Below, piece after piece: positions 15,001-30,000 of a DNA stretch of 64,000 nt. The number at the start of each line of letters is the position of its first letter. Within the stretch, counting starts at the first letter, position 1. The DNA is from Spisula solida (taxonomy: Eukaryota; Mollusca; Bivalvia; Venerida; Mactridae), in NCBI GenBank assembly GCA_947247005.1, contig OX365949.1, forward strand, positions 630,001-694,000, written 5' to 3'. The notes below the pieces were generated by a model. It was not told the DNA's origin. It searched no databases and worked only from the letters and a program-made list of their open reading frames with translations. The translations under genes were made by a program, and so were the position numbers.

Positions 15001-18000
15001 TGAAAACATACAACCTGGGTTATAAATATAGACAAGATATCAGCTGTTAAACTATGCTAACAGAAGGTCAAGGATCCAGTCATATTCTCTGTACTATTTA
15101 CATACAATCCTACCTGTAAGTTTAACAAAGGGCACTAATACTTTAATGTTATCTCCATATGTCAACACTTGTATTACTGCAGAATGTCCGAGTGGTGCAA
15201 ACGTCATTGTATACAGCATGTGTAATATAGTCATAGGCTCCTGATCTTCAGCCATGTTCTTAACTGCAAACAGAAAATTAAAACTTTACAAAATGTAACA
15301 AGATATGTTTGTAAAACACATATGCCTCTATTGCAGCCCAATAGTCAGAAATGGTAAAAGCCACAGTGACCTTACTGACTTACTGACCTCAAAATCCATA
15401 GGGATCATCTACTATTGCTGACCAGCCTCCATGTTAAGTTTAAAGATCCTAGGGCAAAGCGTTTTCCAGTTATTCAACAAAAACCATTTGGTCTACCAAA
15501 CGACCAACTCTAGACCGATAGGTGCGTAGTTATATACCCCCTCATCAAAGATGGGAGCATCAATGATTACTATAAGATGTGATACAAATACTACACTGAC
15601 AAAATACATACACAGATATTGACATATCAAGAATTTCATTCCTTTACTTCACTCAACATTGTATTTGTTGTTCCATGAATATTTGACCCAGACAATGTTT
15701 ATATGACACATCACAGGATAGTAAGAATTAATTTTTAAATATTAAATTGGTCAACTCTGAAATGCTTTTCAGTGTTTCTCACTCAACTAGAGATGAACTG
15801 GTTGGTAAAGAACAGGTAGTCACTCATTTATCGGTGCTATACACCTGGCCAACCATGGAGTCTATTCAAAAGAGCTAGCCCTAGGGTGATGCATCTTGAT
15901 TCCTTATATCACACAACATGTCTCTTTCTCCTGAGTCATGGGGTCATTGGCCAATCTGGCAGTGATAAAACAGATGACCACACACGACTGATTCAGTTGA
16001 ATGCAAACAAAAAATCCAAAAATAGTTGATGACTTAGTGTATACTATACCTGGTCTATTGTGGTATTCAGTAAGTTTATCAATCAGCGAGACAACCTGTA
16101 GATAATATATAAGTTCCACTCCAAGCTGCTGGGCCACATTCTCCTCAGATACCTCCTCTCTATTGTAATCCTATAATACAACACATTCACATTTATCTGA
16201 ATTCTCTGGAATGAAAGTTCAAGGAAACAGCAAAAAAAAACATTTTAAAAGTGTTTAACACTAGATGATAATAAACCATTCTTTGAGAGCTTCTGCAAAT
16301 GTTTCTCAGAATAATGACAATGAATATATTACTGAACATCCCCTCATACTTGTGTGATCTTTAATTCACAAATTTTCGCAGATTCATTTTATACTGTGAA
16401 TTGATGAATTTGTAGTCAAATATATCCAAGAAAGGTCTTCATGTTATGTCATTATCTTTACAGGGATTTATGACTTTGTGAGCAACATAATTTAAAATTA
16501 TAGCAAAAATTAAAACCTTGCTAATTATACCAAATGTACAGTAAACGATTCAAAAGTGATTTCGCAATAAGTCATAAACAAATAAGGTTAACAGTCAATG
16601 GCAAAAAACACTAAAAAGTAAGAACTTACAATCTGTATAAGTGCTTGAATGATTTTATTTGTAACTTCTGCTCTACTGCCAAGGTACAACAATCCATGCT
16701 GGTGTTCAGTGATTTTCTGCAGGAAGTTTCTAACTGATCCAAATAATGTAGGAATACCGGACGTTACTGGAGACGATACTATGAAAAACATAGACTCTAA
16801 CAAATGGCTGAAATATAAATACAGTATATAAGTATAACCTCACGTAATCAATCACCTCAATAATGAGACCGTATAACCTCACGTAATCAATCACCTCAAT
16901 AATGAGACCGTATAACCTCACGTAATCAATCACCTCAATAATGAGACCATCTAAACATAGCCAGAATGTAACACCTATCAATGTAGACCATGTCTTGGTG
17001 TTATATAGGACTGCTACTTTGGGTGCTTTACACTTTAACCTCCAGGACTGGAGCACTTAGAAATTTTGTTTAAATTCATGTTAACATAATTATGTTGGTA
17101 GTAATGTTGACATGTATATTGATTTTACTAATCATAATTCTGCAATCTATAGAAAACAGCCATTGTTTTTTTTCGTAAGTAGAATGTACAATCTGAACCC
17201 AGTCTGACATTACACCAGAGCAAAGATTGCTCAGCCTTATTGTTTAGCGAAGATTTCATGATAATATGTTGGATTATGTGCTTACAATTTACTGTTAAAA
17301 TGGATTTATTTGTAATGTCTATTGAGTTTGACAAACACCTATACACACGTACCTAGAGTTAGCCATATCAAACACCTATACACACATACCTAGAGTTAGC
17401 CATATCAAACACCTATACACACATACCTAGAGTTAGCCATATCAAACACCTATACACACGTACCTAGAGTTAGCCATATCAAACACCTATACACACGTAC
17501 CTAGAGTTAGCCATATCAAACACCTATACACACATACCTAGAGTTAGCCATATCAAACACCTATATACACGTACCTAGAGTTAGCCATATCAAACACCTA
17601 TACACATACCTAGAGTTAGCCAATCAAACACCTATATACACGTACCTAGAGTTAGCCATATCAAACACCTATATACACGTACCTAGAGTTAGCCATATCA
17701 AACACCTATATACACGTACCTAGAGTTAGCCATATCAAACACCTATACACACGTACCTAGAGTTAGCCACATTAAACACCTATACACACATACCTAGAGT
17801 TAGCCATATCAAACACCTATACACACGTACCTAGAGTTAGCCATATCAAACACCTATACACACATACCTAGAGTTAGCCATATCAAACACCTATACACAC
17901 GTACCTAGAGTTAGCCACATTAAACACCTATACACACATACCTAGAGTTAGCCATATCAAACACCTATACACACGTACCTAGAGTTAGCCATATCAAACA

Positions 18001-21000
18001 CCTATATACACGTACCTAGAGTTAGCCATATCAAACACCTATACACACGTACCTAGAGTTAGCCACATTAAACACCTATACACACATACCTAGAGTTAGC
18101 CATATCAAACACCTATACACACATACCTAGAGTTAGCCATATCAAACACCTATACACGTACCTAGAGTTAGCCATATCAAACACCTATACACATGTACCT
18201 AGAGTTAGCCATATCAAACACCTATACACACATACCTAGAGTTAGCCAAATCAAACACCTATACACACGTACCTAGAGTTAGCCAAATCAAACACCTATA
18301 TACACGTACCTAGAGTTAGCCATATCAAACACCTATATACACGTACCTAGAGTTAGCCAATCAAACACCTATATACACGTACCTAGAGTTAGCCATATCA
18401 AACACCTATACACACATACCTAGAGTTAGCCATATCAAACACCTATACACACATACCTAGAGTTAGCCATATCAAACACCTATATACACGTACCTAGAGT
18501 TAGCCATATCAAACACCTATACACACATACCTAGAGTTAGCCATATCAAACACCTATATACACATACCTAGAGTTAGCCATATCAAACACCTACACACGT
18601 ACCTAGAGTTAGCCATATCTAACACCTATATACACATACCTAGAGTTAGCCATATCAAACACCTATACACATACCTAGAGTTAGCCATATCAAACACCTA
18701 TACACACATACCTAGAGTTAGCCATATCAAACACCTATATACACGTACCTAGAGTTAGCCATATCAAACACCTATATACACACGTACCTAGAGTTAGCCA
18801 TATCAAACACCTACACACGTACCTAGAGTTAGCCATATCAAACACCTATATACACATACCTAGAGTTAGCCATATCAAACACCTATACACATACCTAGAG
18901 TTAGCCATATCAAACACCTATATACACATACCTAGAGTTAGCCATATCAAACACCTATATACACATACCTAGAGTTAGCCATATCAAACACCTACACACG
19001 TACCTAGAGTTAGCCATATCAAACACCTATACACACATACCTAGAGTTAGCCATATCAAACACCTATACACACGTACCTAGAGTTAGCCATATGATAAAA
19101 CCCTGGATACGGATCATCTGGTCCCGTCTTGATTTCTACCATAGCTTTTCCTGGTAATGTTCGTCCTGGCTGAGCCTAAATATTACAAACATAAAGTTAA
19201 AGTAAAACATCTATATGCTGAAGTCCCTCATTTTCGTGTGCATTGATATCTGTGGAATATGGTAGAAAGGTACAATTTCGTGGGGACTTGAAAATTGGAA
19301 GGGAATAGACTTAAGACATATTTAAGAGGAAAAACAACCATTCTTCAAAATTGTCTGTGAAATCACTGAATTAAATCACAAGGATATGACACGAAGCCTA
19401 GATCTAGATTTTCATAGCTATCACACAATATAATACCGTGCAATTTTACTATAACACATTGAAGACAAACATAACGTTGGTTTCTCAAGATAATGTAACA
19501 TACTATACTAAAATTGATTTTTTTCCTACATGGACTATTCTTGGCCTTGTTAGACTTAAAATTTGTTGATGTGTGAGGATATAACAATAGCAGTAATCAA
19601 AACTGCCATCTTAAATGTCTTACATTTTGAAACGAATTTTGAAACGATGAGCATATTTTTTAAAACCATTACCTGTTAAAATCATTCTGGATATAGTATT
19701 GAATGGTTCTATGTCTTAGGTTTATAGCAGGTTTATATAGCCCATTCTCATTCCATGTGTGAGATGTAATTCCATAGAGAAATCATTTAAACATAATTTT
19801 TTATGAATAGTGAAGATGTACCAGTAAATGAATATCATTATATCAGGTTTTTAATGATGGTATCCCAGTGTTTAGGGTGAGAAATATGAAGACAAATTGT
19901 GTTAAGACCCTCCATAGAAACCATCTTGTTCCGGTTCTCTACCAGGATGACGAAGATAGGTTTGGAGGAGAAGGGGAAATGTCAGCGGAGACAACATCAG
20001 CGAAAGATGATGATGTGTTGACTGATGATGAAGCTGATCAGGATACAGAAGATAAGGACGAGTCAAGTGTCGACACAGAGGAGTCTGACTCAGATGACGG
20101 GTTAAGCTGTGTAGTGTATACAGGTAAACATGGGGACGCCTATGAACCCAGAGTTCTGAGCAGGGAGAGAGAAGAAAAGATCAGCCATGTAGGTAGCGCT
20201 ACGGAGTACATGAGATTAGTGTATGAAGAGAGAGATGAAGAGTGTACCAGGCCTGGTGAAGAAAGTGAAGATAGGGTGGATCTACAGCCACCTGAAGTTG
20301 TCAAGGAAGTAGAGAATACAGAATTGAATGAGGTAGAAGATACTAGGGATATCCAGACTGATGTACCGATACCTGAAGAAGCAAGAAGTACTGAAGATGA
20401 CCATGAAGAAAACACAGAAGAGGCAAGAAGTACTGAAGATGACCATGAAGAAAACACAGAAGAGGCAAGAAGTACTGAAGATGACCATGAAGAAAACACA
20501 GAAGAGGCAAGAAGTACTGAAGATGACCATGAAGAAAACACAGAAGAGGCAAGAAGTACTGAAGATGACCATGAAGAAAACACAGAAGAGGCAAGAAGTA
20601 CTGAAGATGACCATGAAGAAAACACAGAAGAGGCAAGAAGTACTGAAGATGACCATGAAGAAAACACAGAAGAGGCAAGAAGTACTGAAGCTGACCATGA
20701 AGAAAACACAGAAGAAGCAAGAAGTACTGAAGCTGACCATGAGGAAAACACAGAAGAGGCAAGAAGTACTGAAGCTGACCATGAAGAAAACACAGAAGAG
20801 ACACAGAAGAGAGGAGACCAGATGTTACAGGAGAAACAGAAGTCACAGATAGAGAAGACACTGATAGAGAAACAACAGAGCCATCACTGGATCAGAGAAT
20901 CAGACGATCAGAACGAGAAAGAAGACCACCGAAGAGGTATGATGCATATTACATGCACCAGATAACTCCAAGACCTACTGATTGCAGGATTCATGCTTTG

Positions 21001-24000
21001 ACTGAATTGGTTCAGTCGGGTGTTTTGAGCAATATAGATTTTGCAATTGCACAGAAGTTGGTTGAGTGTGTAATGAATTTTAATGCACGTCTGATATTTA
21101 TCGCAGCGTTGTTGCTTTCGCGTCTGATATTTATCGCAGCGTTGTTGCTTTTGCGTCTGATATTTATAGCGGCGTTGTTGCTTTCGCGTCTGATATTTAT
21201 AGCGGCGTTGTTGTTTTCGCGTTTGATATTTAACGCGGTGTTGTTGTTTTCACGACTCATGTAAACGCGAATATACACTAGTTATTTTAGAATTATTTGA
21301 ATACTGAAGCAAGGATGCTCGTTTTTTTAAAAGAGAGGGAGAGAAGGTTGATGATGAGCAGTTTGTGCATCATTGGTGTAGACGTTTGAAGCTATCTTTT
21401 ATTTTACTGCGTATTTTGCGATTAAGTGACTTGTTATAAGAGCAAGTGTGATATTTCTTTCTGCTATAGCCTTACGCTCCCTACAGCGCTTTGATTTCCA
21501 CTTAACCATTACAATTCACACGCTGCTTAAACTACTAGAATATTTTGATATTTGACCTTTACAAAACTGCTGTGAACCCTGATACACATTTTCATTGGCT
21601 GATGAAAGTTTACTTGTTTGTATAGACAGAGAGTTATAGCAGAGAGTTTATAGTGAATATGAAGACTACGTATTGAAAGGTTTAAGCGAGTACACACTGT
21701 ATGAGGTTTAAATATTTCATGGTTCTATTGACTGGTCATTATTTATTTGTTTCAATCAATATGTGAACTGATAGTGCGAGAGTTTTAATTAATAATACAA
21801 GTCATTCTTTTAACACACGAGCGTTTTATATACAATGCATTTAAAAACCCGTTTACATTGTCACATTTGCCTCGCTGTAAGCTGGTTTTGGATTCTCCTG
21901 TCTAAAAATAGCAATAGCGCTAATACACTAGCGATAATGCAGAGCCTAGAAACGATGTAGTTTCGGGCGAGGCAATTGGAGAGTACTATAGCCTATATCA
22001 TTGTATGAATTTTATCTTAATAGTAAGAAACAGGGAACAATATATTGATGAAATAATTCACAAGTATAATGTGTATTTTATATTAATATGTCTTTGAAGT
22101 CATGAACATATATGAAGTGACATGTTAGCAGAATTATGTAGGTATTTTATGTATGTAGAAATAGGAATATGTAGATAAGTAAATGACGGGACGTCATTTC
22201 TGTGGCCAGGGGAGTATGTAACCTGACCATTTTTGGTACATGTTAGTTAGTTATGGTCAAAGGGAGATAATTAGGGTATTACTTATTTAGAGCCTGTATC
22301 TACTCAAGATTAGTCACAGTGGTTGATTTTGATTGCTATTGGTCAATAGTTTTCCCTCTAAAACTTGGCCAGAACTAACACAGAAGTCTTTGTGTGAAGA
22401 TATACTTTTAACTGATGTTTTATGGATTGTTGAGATTGATTGATGATACTTTGGACATTTGAATGGTTGGTTGTGTAGTGGTCAAGTATTCTATATATTA
22501 TGCCCTTGTATTTATTATTGTCATTTCATTGTAAGTGTGATAAGTAATGTTTATTGAGATAAGTAAATCTAAGATAGGAAGTCTGGTCAGGAACCCATGT
22601 ATTCAATTGTGGTCTTCAGGTGTGGCTAATTAATCTACCTGTAATGAAGCTCTACTTCTTTATTCTACTCTATTCTATGATCACTTTCATAAAACCTTAT
22701 TCCTTCACATTTAATAGCCAATTCCATTATTTACAGATATAATACTCACGGGAGCGAACGTTGGTGTGAGGTGAAATCTTGAATAGACACTTGATCCCAT
22801 AGATTGGTAAGTGATGTGTCTACTTGTAATGTTATGTAACTTGATGTGCTGTGTCAACTGTCATGTATTGTTATGTAACTTTGCTATGTGTCATGTGATA
22901 TATTATTATGTGAGAGACTGTGCGGTGTCATGTGGCATTATGTTATGTGATAATCTGCATTATATGTGCAGAGATGTCTGAAGGTTTCCGACCATTATAT
23001 GAGGCTTGATATGTGTTGTATTATGTAAATGTAATGTTTATACTGTTGTAACAATGTTAGGTCCTTTGTATATTTTCAGGGTGTATGTTTCAGCTACTAT
23101 ACATGTATCAACTACTATGTATCAACCTACGTATTGTCCTATTGTTCTACCATCTGTATAACGTATATAAGATCTACGATGTATTAAACTATGATATAAA
23201 CTTAGAAGAGCGTTTACTGATATTCACTGCCAGTCAGGACATATTAACCCACCCCTCAACTTAGTGGTCTCCACCTACACTAAACAAGAAACACTGGAGA
23301 CTGCAGAAAGTTACATAATTATTTTCAATCAAATAACTTAATGAACACTTATTTTTATTTGAGGGAGAAATGGTTAAATTTGTACTTACAATTAGCATCG
23401 GTGCTAAACTATAAACCTTACTGATCTCTTCAATACAGGTTGTAAGTCCATCAATGTCAGATTCACTGAGTTGTGGTGACATTTGTTCAATGTCAGAATC
23501 TTCCTGTATGTCTTCTGATAATGGTTTGGACAGCACAGTACTTGGTAGAGAATCAATGATCCTAAAAAGTAAGGTATTAATGAAGTCATACAAACATCTA
23601 ACAGGGGTCATACAAACATCTAACAGAGGTCATACAAACATCTAACAGAGGTCATACAAACATCTAACAGAGGTCATACAAACATCTAACAGAGGTCATA
23701 CAAACATCTAACAGAGGTCATACAAACATCTAACAAAGGTCATACAAACATCTAACATAGGTCATACAAACATCTAACAGAGGTCATACAAACATCTAAC
23801 AGAGGTCATACAAACATCTAACATAGGTCATACAAACATCTAACATAGGTCATACAAACATCTAACAGAGGTCATACAAACATCTAACAGAGGTCATACA
23901 AACATCTAACATAGGTCATACAAACATCTAACAGAGGTCATACAAACATCTAACAGAGGTCATACAAACATCTAACAGAGTTCATACAAACATCTAACAG

Positions 24001-27000
24001 AGGTCATACAAACATCTAACAGAGGTCATACAAACATCTAACAAAGGTCACACACACACACACACACATCTAGGTCACTCACAGATACAGAATAGAAGGG
24101 ACATACAGCATTGAGAGTTTGACCTGATCCTGACCTTTATGCATGAATATACAACAAGGTTCTTGCGTGGAATATATAAATTGCCGCAAGCAAAATGTGC
24201 TATATCAGTCCTTTAGATTTGTGTTGTTATTACACATTCAGCATCTGCATGATACATCATGCTTATAAAAACTGGGATTATAAATATAGACAATATATCA
24301 GCTGTCAAATTATGCTTATAGAAGGTTGAGACTCGTGTCACATTTGCTGGACTAATCCGACTATTCCATGATGTTCCCAGTAACTGATTGCTTTATTATA
24401 GTTTAAAACACAATTACTGTGCTTTAAACATAAATGCAAGAATATAGTCAGTTTGCTAAAGAGTGTTACAGTAGATCAGGTTTCAGCATCTACGTATGTA
24501 ACCTTGGCAACAGGAGAATTAAACTGAATCCTGATGAAAGTCCATATTGAAATGGTCAGTTGGTGAGCAGTCAGCTTGTTGAATAATGATTGAACATCTA
24601 TCTACCAGCACAGTGTCTGACATTAAATTATGATGTTAATAAGCTCAGAAAATAGTAATAATCTTGTTAGGCAAATAGCTCAACCTTTTAAATACAAGCA
24701 AGACAATATCAAATAGACACACTATCATTTCACTATAAACACAATATCAGATTAAACTGTGGCTAATTTCATGTCAAAAATTATGTAAGTGTCAATAGAT
24801 TTGACAGTATTACCTAAAACCAATTGTGAAGATTATAATTGCATCGTCGTGCAATCTAAAGTTAGATGAAAGACGTACCTGTCAAGTTGTAGATGGAGTT
24901 TATTCATCACCTCGTACACATGTATCCTCTTGATCAGGTTGGTAAGTGCTAGTATTACACGAACCACTTGCTTCTGTAACAAGAACTTGATACACCGCTG
25001 GTAACTGCTGAATGTCATCTTACTCTCTGGTTCCTGTTTCATACTCTGCTCCTTGTGTGTTCCCATAAACCATTCTATTCCATCCTAGAAATGTAACATG
25101 AGATGTTTGTAATTCACCCACATGGTTCATACAAAATTCTCAGACCCAAATTCAAGGACTATTCAAGGACTTTGTCAGGAAGAATATCCATTTTCAAGGC
25201 ATTTTTCCAAACTTACACAGCGGTTAAATTGTACGAAAATGCCAATATGCCCTACAATTTTATACACTATTTCAAGTGATGACATTCACAAGAATACCTG
25301 ATTGCACTCAACTCATTACATACCAGTAACATTCAAACCAAAACATTTATTTTCTTTTAATTTTTGAGAAAAGAGTGTTTCTGTTTCATTTTAATGCACA
25401 GATAATGTGCCATTTTGACCACATAAAAAATTATTATGGATATTCAAGGCCCTTTGCCAGAAGTCAAAGATTTCAGATAAATTCAAAAACCATTTTGGAC
25501 TTTTTTTAAAGAAGAACTAAATTCAAGTACTTTTCAAGATTGAAACAATATTCAAGGACTTTTCAAGGCCTGTGCTAGCCTTGCCCCACCACCACTACTT
25601 ACATCAAAAAGATGTTTATTTTCAAATCACTGTGATATGCATACTAAATACTGGGTCATTTTGAAATAATTTGAACTCTAATCCTGAACTTAGCACTGTG
25701 ACTTTAAGATAATTTTAACAATTCAAAGATATTATACTGATATTACTTAAAACGATATATCACTACACAAATATTCAGTCACTTATCAATGAGGTGAAAA
25801 GGTGTGGCTAAAGGAAATTGGCCTAACACAGAGATGGGTACTTATAACTTTTATTGTTGAGTGAATAAAAAAATATTTTCAGTCTTGACAAAATTATGAA
25901 TTGTGTAAAGTTTGAGTACATACCTTTAATCGTATTGTTTTATCTAGCGCAGCTATAATCTGTAACTTCAGAGAGAACGACATGTACTGTGACTCAAAAC
26001 AGTCCAACAATCTCGACTGGATGTCACGTTTCTGTAAAAAAAAATCAACAATCACAAATTAGTTAGTGTTGATACATTCATTAACTCTGATTTGAGCATA
26101 ATCTCACTTTAACTTGAGATGGTTCGGGAGACCAGGGCCAGGTCTCATTACTGAGTTAGACTTAATATTGGACCCCTGAATACAAGTGTCATTATTGAGT
26201 TAGTCAAGGTTAAATAAATAAAGATAAAGCAAAATAGTACAAATTACCCTGAAAATTGTAGTCTTAATTTTGAAGATTGTGTTATAATGAGGCGGTCTTT
26301 ATGTAATACTTACAGACTTTGAAGCCCTAATGTTGTATGATCTATTGATTAACAATGTTTAATTATCGTGTGAAATATAGTCAGTGACCTACCAGACATT
26401 GAAGTGTGACCTCGGAGTCACAATTACACAGAGCACCAGCCAGTTTAAATCCCATCTTAAGATGTCGAACTTTATATGCTCGCTCTGGTTGTGCCATGGC
26501 CGACGATTCATCAAGTCCCTCTAATGTCCAGTCCAGTAATGCAGTCAGTACCGTAGTGTTGGAATCTTTATACAATAAGTAGGACAACCCTTCAGGTAGC
26601 AGGGATGGTACACTCTCCATAGATTCAACCCAACTGTGTATACAATGAAATGAAACACAAACTTTTAAGTAATTTCACAATACACAAGTAATTAAGAATT
26701 CGAGCAATACAGAAGTCCCCTACCAGTTTTAAACCATTTTCAATGTTTCAGTTGCCATAGCAACCACAATTTTGGTCAGAATCAAAATATGTTTGGACGT
26801 GCATTATCCCCTTATTGCCCCCTATTTACATACCAAGTTTCATAAACCTAGCTTGGAAACTGTTCGAGTTATGTCAGGATCCAGATTTTTGGACGGAATG
26901 ACGGACGGACAAAAACCGGTAGGGGACTAAAAAAAAAGGGATCATCTACTGATGGTGACCAACCTCCCTATAATGTTTGAAGATCCTCGTCACAACCCCT

Positions 27001-30000
27001 CATGTTAGAGGTCAAGGTGACATTGACCATTTTATCCGTAGGGGTCATCAACTGTTGCAGATCAAAATCCATGTAAAGTAAAAGGCGACTCAGACCAAGC
27101 ATTGTTGAGTTATTTTAAAAAGTGGTATTTAACAATATGATCTAATGATGGACATGTAGGCCAATACACCAACCAACAAGTGCAAAGCAATATACCCTTT
27201 CATAAAGCATGGGGGGTATAAAGTATTCCTACAGACAAACCAGATTAAAATACGGTTGTGTTTACAGGAATAATTATAAACATCATTCTGTTTCAAAGCA
27301 GACAAAGATGTAGATGCCGTAATAACTTGGCAACAGAATATATAATTGTATTGTAGAATTTACCAACCTTTCATGGTGCTTTTCATCCTTAAACTTTTCA
27401 ACAATATCTATCAACTGCTGGGCTGCTTTAGGTCTCTGTTCAGGTTTAACATAGTCAGACTTATGCAATCTGGATTTTTCATGCTCGAACGGAGTTTGCG
27501 ACACATCTGTAAATGTCTGCAAGAAAGGGGAGGAACAATCTTAATTTAGCTTAATCATTATAAGTAATGACTAACCTCTCAGTAAACTGTGAAGGTCCTA
27601 GGCACAACAGTTATTGAGTTATTGATTGGAAACCATTTTGTTAACCGATCGACTCCATAGGTCTGTGGTTAGCGCGCTTGTATATTTATATATTTATAGT
27701 GTCACAAGTATTTCAAATAACACCAAAGACTGTGAAGATCGTCAATTAATTGCATGAAATACATTTTATAATTGGTGTTCATCGAATGGTCTATAGCTTG
27801 ATTCCTTGCATGCTTTATTTTGTTAGCACTGGCAACAGTTTTTTTTAATTTTGGACAGGGGATGCTTGGCGTTCCTGTAGTGTGTAAGTTTAGAGTGATT
27901 TTTAATTGATTGAATAGTATGATATCTTATTGATAGAAATTTAAAATTCCTGTGATATGTCTTACCACAAATGGCGTCATCTCAAACTGATAGGGACTGA
28001 AAGGGGCTGTGATATAACTGTAAGCTTCCTCATCCATCTCATAATCAATACCCTGAAATAAATACACACAAGCTATGCTGTAATATCATTCATTTCCGCA
28101 GTAACAAACATTTCATGGGTGCTGATCAATGTTCATCGTTTTTTTCATTAAAAGAAGTGCCATTTTCAACACTTAATCCGAAGTGCCATTTTCAACACTT
28201 AATCCGAAGTGCCATTTTCAACACTTAATCCGAAGTGCCATTTTCAACACTTAATCCAAAGTGCCATTTTCAACACTTTTTCCAGCATATACAGCAGGGT
28301 GTTTATTTAACCAGTTTTCCTCAAATTGATTCCATGTTCTCCATATTGAAAGGAAATGACCGTAGCCAATGTCATGGTATAACATAACCTGCCTTAACCT
28401 ATATTCAAACCAGGGCTGGTATTCACAAAGCATCTTAAGTGAAAACTTAAATATTTTGACTTAAGTCAATAATTTGTGCAGCTCATATTTCCCGCAATTT
28501 GAAAAATAATCCTTGTTTTCTTAGTGATTATAGTAGCTGTGTACCTAATACTTCAAAACTATGTAAAATATTAAGCATGTTGATTTTCTTGTTTAGATGA
28601 TACACTGTAGAAAAAATTAAGATTTTAAGAAATTTCTAAGTTTTCTGCTAAGATGCTTTGTGAATACCAGCCAAGATCAACTTTGCTAACTAGGCACGGA
28701 TTTAAATTTGGAGGATTTTGGTAAAAGATGCCCAGATAACCTTGACCTTTGACCTTGTCGTCAGAAATTGAACCAAAGTCATCTACCTCCAAAGCATTGT
28801 GCACCTAACTAAATTTAGGATCCTAGAAATATGGAATATCTATTTTTTGGAAATAATTTGGTCCACAAATAGACAAACAGATAGATACAATAATGCACCC
28901 TTGCCTTTACAAAATGGGGACAGAAAAAATAACATTATATCAATGTTGTCTTAAGTAAATCACAAATATGATGTAACACACAGTTTATGGTTATACTCCA
29001 GAGAATTTGACACGACTCTCGACCTTCTATTAGCATAATATTATAGCTGATATATTGTCTATATTTACAATCCTGGTTATATGTTTTCATAAGCGGGAAG
29101 TATAACGAAGACCCTTGAGGTGCAATACCAACACAAATTCTCAAGGACCAATATTGTGCGGAAGTTGATATATTCAACGCAAGAACCTTGTAATATATTC
29201 ATGCATATAGGTCAGGCTCATGTCAAATTCTCTGAGCAATAACAAAGGTCAAATATCATTTGTAAGAAATACATTTATATCACAATAAGGCTGAAACAAT
29301 TTAATAGTGTGGTTCTGTTAACATGCTGAAATAAAATAGGGTAAATACTAAATAGGTAGAAAAACATTTTTTTCAAATTATTGCATTGGTTTTATTTAAT
29401 GGAAAATCAGTGTTCTGCATTGACTGAAATCCAGCAAGATGCCAATAAAATTATTCCGGTAGGGGCAAAAAACTAGGGTCAGTTAAGTTACCAGAACTAC
29501 ACTATTGCCTTATCATAATACAGCCAAATAAATATATAAACATTTACTAACTCTGAAACTTTACTGTATTACAGGACTGTTAAGAATGCATTCACTAAGA
29601 AATAACTTTGTCATATTGCAAAAAACAAGAATATTTAATGTAGAATTTCATAAAAAATATTTCTGCAAACAAGAGATATAACTCTAATGGAAACACAGTT
29701 TTATGAAAGCACTTAATTACACAAATCTTGAACTTACCCACAAACTTCAAATCTATGTAATTCTTGAACTACTACAAATTGATGGTAGATATTTTTGTAG
29801 AAGTTCATTAAATGGAAAATATGATCAATATTGCAGATCCCCTATTTGTAGTTTTTAACGAATAAAAATCTGTGCATAAGTTGAAAACTTGTGTAAGTGC
29901 TTTGATGAGGCAAGTACAAGTGTACAAATTCTCGTACTGACAAAATATTCCAGCAATTTTATGACCATCGCTATAAAACTTTTGGGGTATGTGTGACAAA

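Noticed and set aside
17332..19093. CRISPR-like regular repeats
   Set aside because: Units are contiguous without unique spacers, and the context is an animal intron.
20140..20861. Minus-strand ORFs of 217, 166 and 172 codons
   Set aside because: Shadows of the 42-bp tandem repeat in the retroelement tail.
27364..27367. Use of the GTAAAT donor for exon 13
   Set aside because: It would leave phase 0 and place TGA as the third codon of exon 14; the weaker GTTGGT site keeps the frame.
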